Below the pieces are notes generated by a model, which made no database searches, was not told the DNA's origin, and worked only from the letters and a program-made list of their open reading frames with translations. Source: JADJLQ01 sp964405735 (GTDB taxonomy: Bacteria; Bacteroidota; Bacteroidia; Chitinophagales; Saprospiraceae). Taken from it: a stretch of 64,000 nucleotides of DNA. Positions 9,244 through 17,372 of this stretch are shown here, piece after piece (within the stretch, counting starts at the first letter, position 1; every line of letters begins with the position of its first letter). The position numbers and the translations under genes were made by a program. The stretch covers positions 1 to 64,000 of the forward strand of contig CAYOPD010000005.1 in NCBI GenBank assembly GCA_964405735.1, given 5' to 3'.

Positions 9244-10437
9244 ATGATTACTTCCGAAAAAATCACCGGCATTTCCAAACAATACCTTGTGGAAACCATA
9301 AGGCTCAGAAGATACCTCCATGAACACCCGGAATTGTCCTTCCAGGAACACCAAACGGCTGCTTTTATCGAAAATACCCTCCGGACTTATGGACTGGAGC
9401 CGGAACGCATGGCAGAAACTGGGGTGGTCCTGATGATTGAAGGACAAAAACCTGGCGGGAAAGTGGTGGCCCTGCGTGCCGATACGGATGCCCTGCCCAT
9501 CCAGGAAATATCCTCAGAACATTACCGGTCCAGGAATCCGGGAGTCATGCATGCCTGCGGACATGATGTCCATACCGCGTCCCTGATTACGGTAGCCAGG
9601 ATCCTTCATGAAACCAGGACACACTGGGGTGGTAAAGTAAAAATCATCTTTCAGCCCGGGGAAGAAAAATTTCCAGGGGGCGCTTCCCTGATGATTCGTG
9701 ATGGGGTACTGCAAAACCCGGCCCCTGAAATCATTCTGGCCCAGCATGTCTTTCCAGAACTCGAGGCCGGAAAACTCGGCTTTCGCCAGGGGCCTTTTAT
9801 GGCTTCAGCAGATGAGATTTACATCACCGTGCACGGCAAAAGCGGGCACGGGGCCATACCGCATTCCACACGCGATACAATCCTGATCGCCTCCCACATT
9901 GTAGTTGCCCTCCAGCAAATCGTCAGCCGAAACAACAATCCTCTGACCCCATCGGTGCTCACCATCGGTAAAATCCAATCCACAGGCGGGGCTACCAACA
10001 TCATTCCCGGTGAAGTAAAAATGGAAGGAACTTTCAGGACCTTTGACGAGGCCTGGAGAAAGGAGGCCAAAACACTGATCCGCAAAATAACTGAAGGTAC
10101 AGCATATGCCATGGGAGGCCAGGTGGAGATAGATATTAAAGACGGTTATCCCGTTTTGCTCAACGATCCCAAACTGACCCACCAGATGCAACAATGGGCC
10201 CTTCAGCTCCTTGGCCCGGACCATGTGGTGGACCTGCCCATGCGCACTACCGCCGAAGATTTTGCTTATTATTCCCAGGTGATGCCGGCCTGCTTTTATC
10301 GGCTGGGTACCGCTCAACCCGGCCATCCCGGAGAAAAACGGGTGCATACGCCTGACTTTGATATTGATGAAGACGCCCTGTCAACGGGAGTGGCCTTTAT
10401 GGCCTGGGCGGCGATCAGCTGGTTAAAATCGGCCTAA
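9244..10437 (+). CDS. M20-family amidohydrolase (N-acyl-amino acid / hippurate hydrolase type)
   Basis: 397-residue zinc-dependent amidohydrolase of peptidase family M20D, which removes acyl groups from N-acyl amino acids or amino acid conjugates. Metal and catalytic motifs are visible: HACGHDVHT, the FQPGEE segment with the catalytic glutamate pair, and the later H in MRTTAEDFAYY. A dimerisation lid domain fits about residues 185-300. Length is typical and no signal peptide is present, so it is cytoplasmic. It lies 8 bp after the glycosyltransferase gene, probably in the recR operon. The substrate is unknown. Confidence 0.88.
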   Translation: MITSEKITGISKQYLVETIRLRRYLHEHPELSFQEHQTAAFIENTLRTYGLEPERMAETGVVLMIEGQKPGGKVVALRADTDALPIQEISSEHYRSRNPGVMHACGHDVHTASLITVARILHETRTHWGGKVKIIFQPGEEKFPGGASLMIRDGVLQNPAPEIILAQHVFPELEAGKLGFRQGPFMASADEIYITVHGKSGHGAIPHSTRDTILIASHIVVALQQIVSRNNNPLTPSVLTIGKIQSTGGATNIIPGEVKMEGTFRTFDEAWRKEAKTLIRKITEGTAYAMGGQVEIDIKDGYPVLLNDPKLTHQMQQWALQLLGPDHVVDLPMRTTAEDFAYYSQVMPACFYRLGTAQPGHPGEKRVHTPDFDIDEDALSTGVAFMAWAAISWLKSA

Positions 10438-10543
10438 TCAATACATATAAAATATTATTATATTTAAAAAATTAATATCATATCTTTTATAGATTATAAT
10501 TTTAATTAATGTATTTTGCTGCCTTGATTAATGGAAATTGATT

Positions 10544-11818
10544 ATGGCAAAAATTTTGATCGCTGACGACGAGCGCAGCATCCGGCGTACCCTCAGGGAA
10601 ATCCTGGAATTTGAAAAATTTACCGTGGAGGAGGCTTCCGATGGCCTGGAGTGCCTCGGTAAAATCAAACAGCAGGAGTTTGACGTCGTCCTTCTGGACA
10701 TCAAAATGCCAAATCTGGACGGGTTAGAAACGCTGGAAAAGATCCAGCAACTTAACCCTGACCTGCCTGTGGTGATGATCAGCGGGCATGCCAATATCGA
10801 TACTGCCGTGGACGCCGTAAAAAAAGGAGCGTTCGATTTTATAAGCAAACCACCGGATCTTAACCGGATGCTGATCACCATCCGCAATGCCATGGACAAA
10901 ACCTGTCTTATTTCAGAGAAAAAGGTCCTCCAGCACAAAATCAGCAAAAGCAAGATCCAGGAAATCGTCGGGGACTCCCCCGCCATTGCCAAGGTCAAAG
11001 AAACCATTGAACGGGTAGGCCCTACGGAGGCCAGAGTCCTGATCACCGGAGAAAACGGGACAGGCAAGGAACTGGTCGCCCGATGGATCCATGAATACAG
11101 CGGCCGGAAACAAGGCCCGATCGTAGAAGTCAATTGCGCTGCCATCCCTTCCGAACTCATAGAAAGCGAGTTGTTTGGGCATGAAAAAGGCTCTTTTACT
11201 TCTGCCATCAAACAAAGGCTTGGAAAATTTGAACTGGCCCATGGGGGTACCCTGTTTCTGGATGAAATCGGAGACATGAGCCTTTCTGCCCAGGCCAAGG
11301 TGCTCAGGGCTTTGCAGGAAAACCGCATCACCCGGGTAGGCGGCGACCGGGAGATCAAAGTTGACGTCAGGGTGGTCGCGGCCACCAATAAGGATATGCG
11401 AAGGGAAATCGAAGCCGGCCGTTTCCGGGAAGATCTTTACCACCGTTTGGCGGTGATCATCATCGAAGTGCCCTCGCTCAACCAGCGTGGTGAGGATATT
11501 CCCATCCTGGTGGAACACTTCAACCAATTGATCTGCCAGGAATACGGCATACCCGAAAAAGCATTTACGGACAAAGCCATCAAAGCACTTCAAAAAGTGC
11601 AATGGAGTGGCAATATCCGGGAATTGCGAAATGTCGTTGAAAGGCTCATTATCCTGAGCGCAGGCCGGATTACGGACAAGGAAGTTTTTAGTTATGTCGT
11701 TCCGACCGCGCTTCATGGAAGCCGGTACCGGGAAATATTTGACCGGTTCCAGGATGTACGGGACCTCCGGGTCTTCATTGAAAAGGAATTTGAACAGTAT
11801 AAGGCGGAAACCGTTTAA
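10544..11818 (+). CDS. sigma-54-type AAA+ response regulator lacking a DNA-binding domain
   Basis: 424 residues. Receiver domain 1-120 with phosphoacceptor D52 (LLDIKMP); sigma-54-interaction AAA+ domain about 140-375 with Walker A GENGTGKE (169-176), Walker B LFLDEIGD and arginine-finger region (FREDLYHRL). The sigma-54-contacting loop reads GSFTSA (216-221) instead of GAFTGA. After the AAA+ domain only about 40 residues remain, and no Fis-type helix-turn-helix is visible, so the protein may act from solution or not as a classical activator. I start at ATG 10544; the in-frame TTG at 10538 adds only two residues. The 100 bases upstream are very AT-rich with no exact promoter match. No partner kinase lies nearby. 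Confidence 0.87.
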   Translation: MAKILIADDERSIRRTLREILEFEKFTVEEASDGLECLGKIKQQEFDVVLLDIKMPNLDGLETLEKIQQLNPDLPVVMISGHANIDTAVDAVKKGAFDFISKPPDLNRMLITIRNAMDKTCLISEKKVLQHKISKSKIQEIVGDSPAIAKVKETIERVGPTEARVLITGENGTGKELVARWIHEYSGRKQGPIVEVNCAAIPSELIESELFGHEKGSFTSAIKQRLGKFELAHGGTLFLDEIGDMSLSAQAKVLRALQENRITRVGGDREIKVDVRVVAATNKDMRREIEAGRFREDLYHRLAVIIIEVPSLNQRGEDIPILVEHFNQLICQEYGIPEKAFTDKAIKALQKVQWSGNIRELRNVVERLIILSAGRITDKEVFSYVVPTALHGSRYREIFDRFQDVRDLRVFIEKEFEQYKAETV

Positions 11819-11819
11819 G

Positions 11820-11837
11820 CCGCAAAAAAAAATGCGG
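11820..11837. other. small hairpin between the response regulator and LOG genes
   Basis: Arms CCGCA and TGCGG enclose a run of A. The hairpin follows the response regulator stop codon directly and lies 16 bases before the next ATG. It could be a weak terminator or an RNA processing site. The stem is only 5 bp. Confidence 0.35.
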
Positions 11838-11852
11838 TAATAATTTGCAACG

Positions 11853-12557
11853 ATGTCCCAGTTTCAAAAGGAAATGAAAAAATGGACCGGCATCCGGGGG
11901 GAAAATTCCTGGACCCTGTTCAAAGTGATGGCAGAAATGGTGGAAGGATTTGAAGTCCTCAACCGGGTCGGCCCCTGTATCTCCATTTTCGGATCCGCGA
12001 GGACCCGGCCGGGGAATTTTTATTTTGAAAAAGCGTCTGAAATCGCGCGCCGCCTCACCGACGAAGGATATGGCATCATTACCGGTGGCGGGCCGGGCAT
12101 CATGGAAGCCGGCAATAAAGGCGCTTTCGATGCCAGGGGCGTCAGCGTGGGCCTGAGCATCGACCTGCCCTTTGAACAGACCTATAATGAATTTGTGGAC
12201 CCGGACAAAATTCTCAAGCACCGCTATTTTTTTATACGTAAAGTCATGTTCGTAAAATATGCCCAGGGATTTGTAGTCATGCCCGGCGGATTCGGCACCC
12301 TCGATGAATTTTTTGAGGTGCTCACCCTTGTCCAGACCAAAAAGATAAACCGGGTGCCTCTCATTTTATTCGGAGTAAAATATTGGGAAGGCCTCAGAAA
12401 ATGGTTGGTTGAAACCGTTGACCGCGAAGCCCACAACATCAATCCGGAGGATATGGACCTTTTTTTGATCACGGACGACGTGGATTCGGTGGTACAACAT
12501 ATCAATGCGTTTTACGACGCCCGGGACGACCATTTCAGGCCGAATTACGAATTATAA
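11853..12557 (+). CDS. LOG-family (TIGR00730) nucleotide 5'-monophosphate phosphoribohydrolase-like protein
   Basis: 234-residue Rossmann-fold protein of the LOG (Lonely guy) / TIGR00730 family. The family signature is present as GGGPGIMEAGNKGA and PGGFGTLDEFFEVLT. Characterised members cleave the N-glycosidic bond of cytokinin ribotides or purine/pyrimidine nucleoside monophosphates. The bacterial role is usually nucleotide salvage or clean-up; cytokinin production should not be assumed. Length matches the longer bacterial group. It follows the response regulator by 34 bp and converges on the porin gene. Confidence 0.85.
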   Translation: MSQFQKEMKKWTGIRGENSWTLFKVMAEMVEGFEVLNRVGPCISIFGSARTRPGNFYFEKASEIARRLTDEGYGIITGGGPGIMEAGNKGAFDARGVSVGLSIDLPFEQTYNEFVDPDKILKHRYFFIRKVMFVKYAQGFVVMPGGFGTLDEFFEVLTLVQTKKINRVPLILFGVKYWEGLRKWLVETVDREAHNINPEDMDLFLITDDVDSVVQHINAFYDARDDHFRPNYEL

Positions 12558-12597
12558 AAATTATTATTTCAAATTACGGAAAAAGAGTAAGCCTCAA

Positions 12598-12757
12598 ATT
12601 TTTCTACCTTTCCCTCTGACCATTGACCCTTCGCCGTTTCACCATTTTTGTCCCATTGCCATTGACCTTTTTCCCTTTTCCCTTTTTCCCTTTTTCTTCC
12701 TTCTTCGTTTACCGTTTCCCTTTCTGCCTCCCGCGGCATCGGGACTCCCTTTCTCCT
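12598..12757. repeat. degenerate pyrimidine-rich array between convergent genes
   Basis: The spacer between the LOG gene and the convergent porin gene is nearly all C and T on the plus strand. The word CCATTGACC occurs at two places, and runs built on CCCTTTT and CCCTTTTT repeat at roughly 7-bp steps. No ORF or standard terminator is seen. It belongs to the same class of degenerate short-period arrays found at other gene ends in this window. Confidence 0.45.
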
Positions 12758-14662
12758 TTAATCCCTCAGCGTCCAGGTAAATCCCAAGCGGATATTCGTC
12801 CTGAATAAAGGCTGGTCGTAGGTCTCATAAAAAATCTTCCCTGCGGAATAAAACAAATATTCCAGCCCTTCCATTTTAAAGAAGCCCCGGAAGTTCCTCA
12901 ACTGAAAATTGAAAAAATATTCTACATAGGGATGGAAGTCCACAGGCCCCCGGTCGGCATTGTAAAAGGAAGCCAGCAGGGGAAAATAGGCCGTTGAACG
13001 GAAACCCGGAATGATCCTGGTTTCAAATCCGGTGAGCACTTCCATGGCCTTTTTGAACCAGGAAGCCTGATAATAGACCTGGTGAACGGTGTGCCAGGTA
13101 GGGATCCGGAGAATTTCTTTAGCTGATGAAATCTGGTAGGTGAAGGCATGCCTGCTGTGCAGTTTTCCAAGATCAAAGGCTTTGTCAAAATAAATCGCAG
13201 TGACACTAAGAGCTGAGCCCTCCTGAACCGGCATTCGCAAATCATCCAGGTATATCGTATTGGACAGGATGGACTGGTCGATCCCGGCTTTGAATGAAAG
13301 GGAGGTAATAGTCATCGACCCTCCGATCTGATTGGTCAGTGGTTTTTCAAAGTCATTGCTGAAGAGGAGGGTCTTCCCATTGAACATTTCTGAAAACGCA
13401 AGGGGTACCGGTGACCGTTGCAGGATGAGGTGTCCTTCGAGGCTGCCGAGTTTCCGGCTGGAAGCCCGGACCTGTCCTTTCAGGTAATATTCTCCGAGGT
13501 TTTCCAGGAGCCCCCACTGGCCTTCCGCATTCAACTGGAGGCTACCAAACAGGGATTGCTGGTACTGCCCCAGAATGGACAGGAGATTCCGGGTAAATTC
13601 AACCGGGCCGCGGTCAATGGTGTAATATTCATGTTTCAACCCGCCCATAAAATAATTTTTACCGGCTATCAGGCCGTCCAACCGGAATTCATTCACCAGT
13701 CCGCTAGCCCGGAGTTCCAGTTGCTGGGTATCCTTCACATAAAAAGAACCATAATACAATGAATCGCTTGGCGAAGTGAAATCTTCAAAACGGGCGGTTT
13801 CTTTCCGTAGGGCTATCCGGTGCATGGCTCCCAGGATATTGTTTTTCCACTTGAGGTTGAATCCGTTTTGCACGCTGAATTCATTGTTTTGTTGCCTGGT
13901 TCGTCCATTGAGCAATACATCCAGCGTTTCGGTGGCGCGCCGGTATTGGGAGATGGTCAGCAGGCTGTCGGCAAAAGGCACCCCTCCGTTGTCCTGGTTG
14001 CGGATATCATTGGTCAGATAACTCACGATCGCATCGTAATTGCCTTTGGGTGAATGATACCAAAGGCTAAAGGCCCCGTTCCGGTCTTTGGTGATCTGTT
14101 CGGTAAACTCGCCTTTGTATTGGATGGAGCTGTAATTCAGGTCCAGGTGCAGCCCGTTCTGAAAGGTCTTGCTGAACCGGGATTCCAACTGAAGGTCTTC
14201 CTGGCTAAAACTTTTCTGGGCGAAACGGAAAATCGCAAAGGGCCGCTTCGAATCGAGGAAAATCAAATCCTCGTATTGTTTGCGGTAGAGGTCGAAAACA
14301 TGCAAACCAAAATCAAGGCCCTGCCTCTTGTTTAAAACATAGCCGGCCGGGCGATGAGGGGAACCGTTGTTTCCGAGATTTAAATAAGGCAGGCCTTGGA
14401 GCCGGATGGCATCGTATTGATGAAACAAGGGATATAAGAGGGTATCGGCGAAAAAAACTGCTGTTTTCAAACGGTAGGGAGAATAGATCCGGACCGTATC
14501 CGGGGGCTCATCCGTCAATTCTTCCTGCTCGATGGTATCCGGGACCTGTTCCTCCACCGATCTCGGGAAATTGGAAGGCAGGTTGCGCTGCGCTTCAAGG
14601 TCCGGGGACAGGCCGGCCCAGCCCAATAGCCATAGTAAAAGAAGCCTTTTGATCAAAGACAT
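12758..14662 (-). CDS. putative outer-membrane porin (Bacteroidota PF14121-type)
   Basis: 634 residues with a signal peptide (MSLIKRLLLLWLLGWAG..., cleavage near ...DLEAQ). The body alternates short amphipathic strands and ends in ...IRLGFTWTLRD, consistent with an outer-membrane beta-barrel. The N-terminal 60 residues after cleavage are acidic and proline-rich. It matches the Bacteroidota 'putative porin' family by overall pattern and the YNDAI/LYRKQYEDL-like words near residues 125-145; no transport substrate is known. I start at ATG 14662, 4 bases after the fabI stop, because this begins the signal peptide. It is the last gene of a recN-fabI-porin operon. Confidence 0.75.
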   Translation of the reverse strand: MSLIKRLLLLWLLGWAGLSPDLEAQRNLPSNFPRSVEEQVPDTIEQEELTDEPPDTVRIYSPYRLKTAVFFADTLLYPLFHQYDAIRLQGLPYLNLGNNGSPHRPAGYVLNKRQGLDFGLHVFDLYRKQYEDLIFLDSKRPFAIFRFAQKSFSQEDLQLESRFSKTFQNGLHLDLNYSSIQYKGEFTEQITKDRNGAFSLWYHSPKGNYDAIVSYLTNDIRNQDNGGVPFADSLLTISQYRRATETLDVLLNGRTRQQNNEFSVQNGFNLKWKNNILGAMHRIALRKETARFEDFTSPSDSLYYGSFYVKDTQQLELRASGLVNEFRLDGLIAGKNYFMGGLKHEYYTIDRGPVEFTRNLLSILGQYQQSLFGSLQLNAEGQWGLLENLGEYYLKGQVRASSRKLGSLEGHLILQRSPVPLAFSEMFNGKTLLFSNDFEKPLTNQIGGSMTITSLSFKAGIDQSILSNTIYLDDLRMPVQEGSALSVTAIYFDKAFDLGKLHSRHAFTYQISSAKEILRIPTWHTVHQVYYQASWFKKAMEVLTGFETRIIPGFRSTAYFPLLASFYNADRGPVDFHPYVEYFFNFQLRNFRGFFKMEGLEYLFYSAGKIFYETYDQPLFRTNIRLGFTWTLRD

Positions 14663-14666
14663 CCAT

Positions 14667-15488
14667 TTATTTTTCAGAAGGGGCCTCCTTCGCAAAGAAA
14701 AGGGGACTGATGCCCATGCTGGAGAAACCGCCGTCGTGAAACAAATTTTGCATGGTGACCATCCGGGTGAGGTCGGAAAACAGGGTTACGCAATAATTGG
14801 CACAGTCTTCAGCCGTGGCATTGCCCAGAGGGGACATTTGCTGGGCATAATCGAAAAATTCCTTGAAGCCTTTGACGCCGCTTCCTGCCGTGGTCCAGGT
14901 CGGGGATTGAGAAATGGTATTCACCCGGATTTTCTTATGCGTGCCCAGGTGATAACCAAAACTGCGGCCGATGGATTCCAGCAAAGCCTTGGCATCGGCC
15001 ATTTCATTGTAATCGGGAAAGACCCGTTGTGCCGCGATATACGAGAGGCCAATCACCGAACCCCATTCGGCAATGCTGTCTGTCTTGAGGGCGACCTGCA
15101 TCATTTTGTGGAATGAAAGGGCGGAAATGTCCATGGTCTTGAGCATCCATTCGTGGTTCAGGTCTGTATAATGTTTTCCTTTGCGCACGTTGAGGGACAT
15201 GCCGATGGAATGCAAGACAAAATCGACCGGGCCGCCCAGGATTTCTTTGGAGCGGGTAAACACCGAAGTCAGATCTTCCATGGAGGTGGCATCGGCCGGT
15301 ATGATTTCTGCCTGCAACCGGGAAGCCAGTTCATTCAGTTTGCCGAAACGGAGGGCTACGGGTGCATTGGACAGCGTAATCCTGGCTCCCTCCTCGACTA
15401 CCCGTTCAGCCACTTTCCATGCGATGGATTGTTCGTCCAGCGCTCCGAATACGATTCCTTTTTTGTTTTTAAGAAGTTGATGGTCCAT
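14667..15488 (-). CDS. fabI: enoyl-[acyl-carrier-protein] reductase FabI
   Basis: 273-residue short-chain-dehydrogenase-fold enoyl-ACP reductase, which performs the last reduction of each fatty acid elongation cycle using NAD(P)H. Seen in sequence: the FabI-type cofactor start KKGIVFGALDEQSIAWK (no classic GxxxGxG), HSIGMS in the middle of the fold, the catalytic Tyr-x6-Lys as YNEMADAK, and SGVKGF then ISQSPTWTTA before the substrate loop. Start at ATG 15488 (MDHQLLKNKKG) fits relatives; a longer in-frame start would overlap recN. It sits between recN and the porin gene with 13-bp and 4-bp gaps. Confidence 0.92.
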   Translation of the reverse strand: MDHQLLKNKKGIVFGALDEQSIAWKVAERVVEEGARITLSNAPVALRFGKLNELASRLQAEIIPADATSMEDLTSVFTRSKEILGGPVDFVLHSIGMSLNVRKGKHYTDLNHEWMLKTMDISALSFHKMMQVALKTDSIAEWGSVIGLSYIAAQRVFPDYNEMADAKALLESIGRSFGYHLGTHKKIRVNTISQSPTWTTAGSGVKGFKEFFDYAQQMSPLGNATAEDCANYCVTLFSDLTRMVTMQNLFHDGGFSSMGISPLFFAKEAPSEK

Positions 15489-15501
15489 ACCTGATGCTGT
15501 T

Positions 15502-17160
15502 TTATACGATTTCAATTAATTCTTTCGCGTTTTTAATGGCGGCCGCCGTGGGCGGGTTGGTGCTCAACATGGCGGCAATGGACTGCACGCGTTCGGTCTT
15601 ATTGAGTTTTTTGACCTGTGCAGTGGTCCGATCCGCCGATTCATCCTTGTACACAAAATAATGTAGGTCTCCCTTTGCAGCGATCTGGGGCGAATGAGTA
15701 ATGCAGATCACCTGGTGGTGAACCGAAAGATCTTTCAGGATACGCCCCATTTTCAGGGCAACATCGCCACCAATTCCGATATCGATCTCATCAAAAATCA
15801 GCGTGGGCAGGGGAATAGCCTGGGCCACCAGGGATTTGGTCACCAGGTTAAAACGGGCCAGTTCGCCACCGGATGCGATTTGTTTAATGGGGAGGAAAGC
15901 CCCGCCTTTGTTGGTGGCTAATAAAAATTCGATCTGGTCCAGGCCAGTCTGGTTCAGGGCATTCAGTGGAATCAGTTCAATTCGAACCTGCGTGTTTTCC
16001 ATGGCCAGGGGCCGCAGCAAAACATATATTTTTTCAATAAATCCGGGAATGACTTTTTCCCGGCGGGCATGTAATTCACGGGCTTTGTCAAACAGGGAGG
16101 CTTCCTGTTTTTTAACTTCCCTTTCGAGCGCGACCAGTTGTTCACCCAGGTCCGACGCAGCGTGCATCCGGGAAGAGAGTTGTTTATGCAGGTCGATGAG
16201 TTCTTCGACGGTTTTGACCCGGTGTTTTTGACAGAGCCGAAAAAGGGATGACAATCGTTCTTCCACTTCGGCGAGCCGCGCCGGATCCAGGTCAATTTGT
16301 TCACTGATGTTTTTACAGTCGTTGCTGATGTCTTCCAGTTCAGCCAGGAGGGAATTGAGCCGGTCTGAAATGGATTTCAATCCCTGGTGGACGGATCCGA
16401 GCGGATGAAGGCTGCGGTCAAGGTCATGGAGCATGCTGGTCAGTGACTGTTCCTCTTCGGTGAGGGCCAGGTGTATTTTCTCAGAAGCCCTTTTGATCTC
16501 ACCTGCATGGGACAAGGCTTTTTGTTCGGCTTCCAGGGAGTCCAGTTCACCGGCCACGGGATTCAATTCATCCAGTTCTTTCCACTGGAATTTGATGAAT
16601 TCGGCCTCCTGCTCTTCCCGGGCGATCCGGTCTTTAAGGGCCCGGACCGTTTCAAGATCGGAGGTGTATTTTTTATATTCCAGCTGGTATTCCTCAAGCA
16701 GGGCTTTATTGCCTGCAAGGGCGTCAATCATTCTAAGCTGCGTGCTCACCTGGTAAATGTCCAGGGTGTCAAACTGCTGATGGACATCTATGAGGGCCGC
16801 GCTGAGGGTTTGCAGGATTTCCAGGTTGACCGGGGTGTCGTTGATAAAAGCGCGTGATTTGCCCTGGGTGGAGATTTCCCTCCGGATCAGAATTTCATGA
16901 TCGAAATCGAGGTCCTGAGATTCAAAAAAGGGTTTTAGTTCTTCTCCTTTGATGGTGAATTCTGATTCCACTATGCATTTGGCCGTCTGATTGCCTACGG
17001 CCCGGATATCCGCCCGCTGGCCAAGCACCAGGTTGAGTGCACCGATCAGGATGGATTTGCCTGCGCCAGTTTCCCCGGTGATGATGTTCAGATGTGGTGA
17101 AAACTCCAGTTCAACATCTTCGATGATGGCAAAATTTTGAATTTTCAGACGCCGGATCAA
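15502..17160 (-). CDS. recN: DNA repair protein RecN
   Basis: 552-residue SMC-like ATPase that tethers broken DNA during double-strand break repair. Walker A GETGAGKS is at residues 29-36. Long coiled-coil arms span about 160-360. The C-terminal head carries ASGGELAR (ABC-type signature) and LIFDEIDIGIGG (Walker B). Full family length. The start codon appears to be TTG at 17160: no in-frame ATG lies close by, and a promoter -7 element sits 19 bases upstream at 17180-17187, between this codon and the assembly gap. Confidence 0.93.
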   Translation of the reverse strand: MIRRLKIQNFAIIEDVELEFSPHLNIITGETGAGKSILIGALNLVLGQRADIRAVGNQTAKCIVESEFTIKGEELKPFFESQDLDFDHEILIRREISTQGKSRAFINDTPVNLEILQTLSAALIDVHQQFDTLDIYQVSTQLRMIDALAGNKALLEEYQLEYKKYTSDLETVRALKDRIAREEQEAEFIKFQWKELDELNPVAGELDSLEAEQKALSHAGEIKRASEKIHLALTEEEQSLTSMLHDLDRSLHPLGSVHQGLKSISDRLNSLLAELEDISNDCKNISEQIDLDPARLAEVEERLSSLFRLCQKHRVKTVEELIDLHKQLSSRMHAASDLGEQLVALEREVKKQEASLFDKARELHARREKVIPGFIEKIYVLLRPLAMENTQVRIELIPLNALNQTGLDQIEFLLATNKGGAFLPIKQIASGGELARFNLVTKSLVAQAIPLPTLIFDEIDIGIGGDVALKMGRILKDLSVHHQVICITHSPQIAAKGDLHYFVYKDESADRTTAQVKKLNKTERVQSIAAMLSTNPPTAAAIKNAKELIEIV

Positions 17161-17179
17161 GGTATTCTGGAATTTGGGG

Positions 17180-17187
17180 CAAAGGTA
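17180..17187 (-). promoter_or_regulatory. -7 promoter element for recN
   Basis: On the minus strand this reads TACCTTTG, an exact TAnnTTTG match, 19 bases before the TTG start of recN. It supports that rare start codon and a separate promoter for the recN-fabI-porin operon. Confidence 0.5.
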
Positions 17188-17193
17188 AGGAAT

Positions 17194-17219
17194 AGGTGGG
17201 AGGTGGGAGGTATGAGGAG
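17194..17219. repeat. heptad array abutting an assembly gap
   Basis: Three 7-bp words in register (GGTGGGA, GGTGGGA, GGTATGA) run straight into the run of N. The array probably continues into the gap and may be why assembly failed there. Confidence 0.5.
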
Positions 17220-17319
17220 NNNNNNNNNNNNNNNNNNNNNNNNNNNNNNNNNNNNNNNNNNNNNNNNNNNNNNNNNNNNNNNNNNNNNNNNNNNNNNNNN
17301 NNNNNNNNNNNNNNNNNNN
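17220..17319. other. assembly gap (100 N)
   Basis: Exactly 100 unknown bases, the usual placeholder for a scaffold gap of unknown size. It lies between divergent recN and lpxD, so no gene is visibly broken, but distances across it are not reliable. Confidence 0.95.
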
Positions 17320-17358
17320 GAGTGGAAGTTTTTTAGACTTAACTTTCAGTCAATTGCC

Positions 17359-17366
17359 TAACTTTG
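17359..17366 (+). promoter_or_regulatory. -7 promoter element for lpxD
   Basis: TAACTTTG, exact TAnnTTTG match, only 6 bases before the lpxD ATG at 17373. Transcription would start almost at the start codon, giving a leaderless or near-leaderless mRNA. Confidence 0.55.
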
Positions 17367-17372
17367 TAAAGA

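Noticed and set aside
10528..11388. 286-codon minus-strand frame opposite the response regulator
   Set aside because: The plus-strand gene has clear receiver and AAA+ motifs; the antisense product is serine/leucine-rich and resembles no family.
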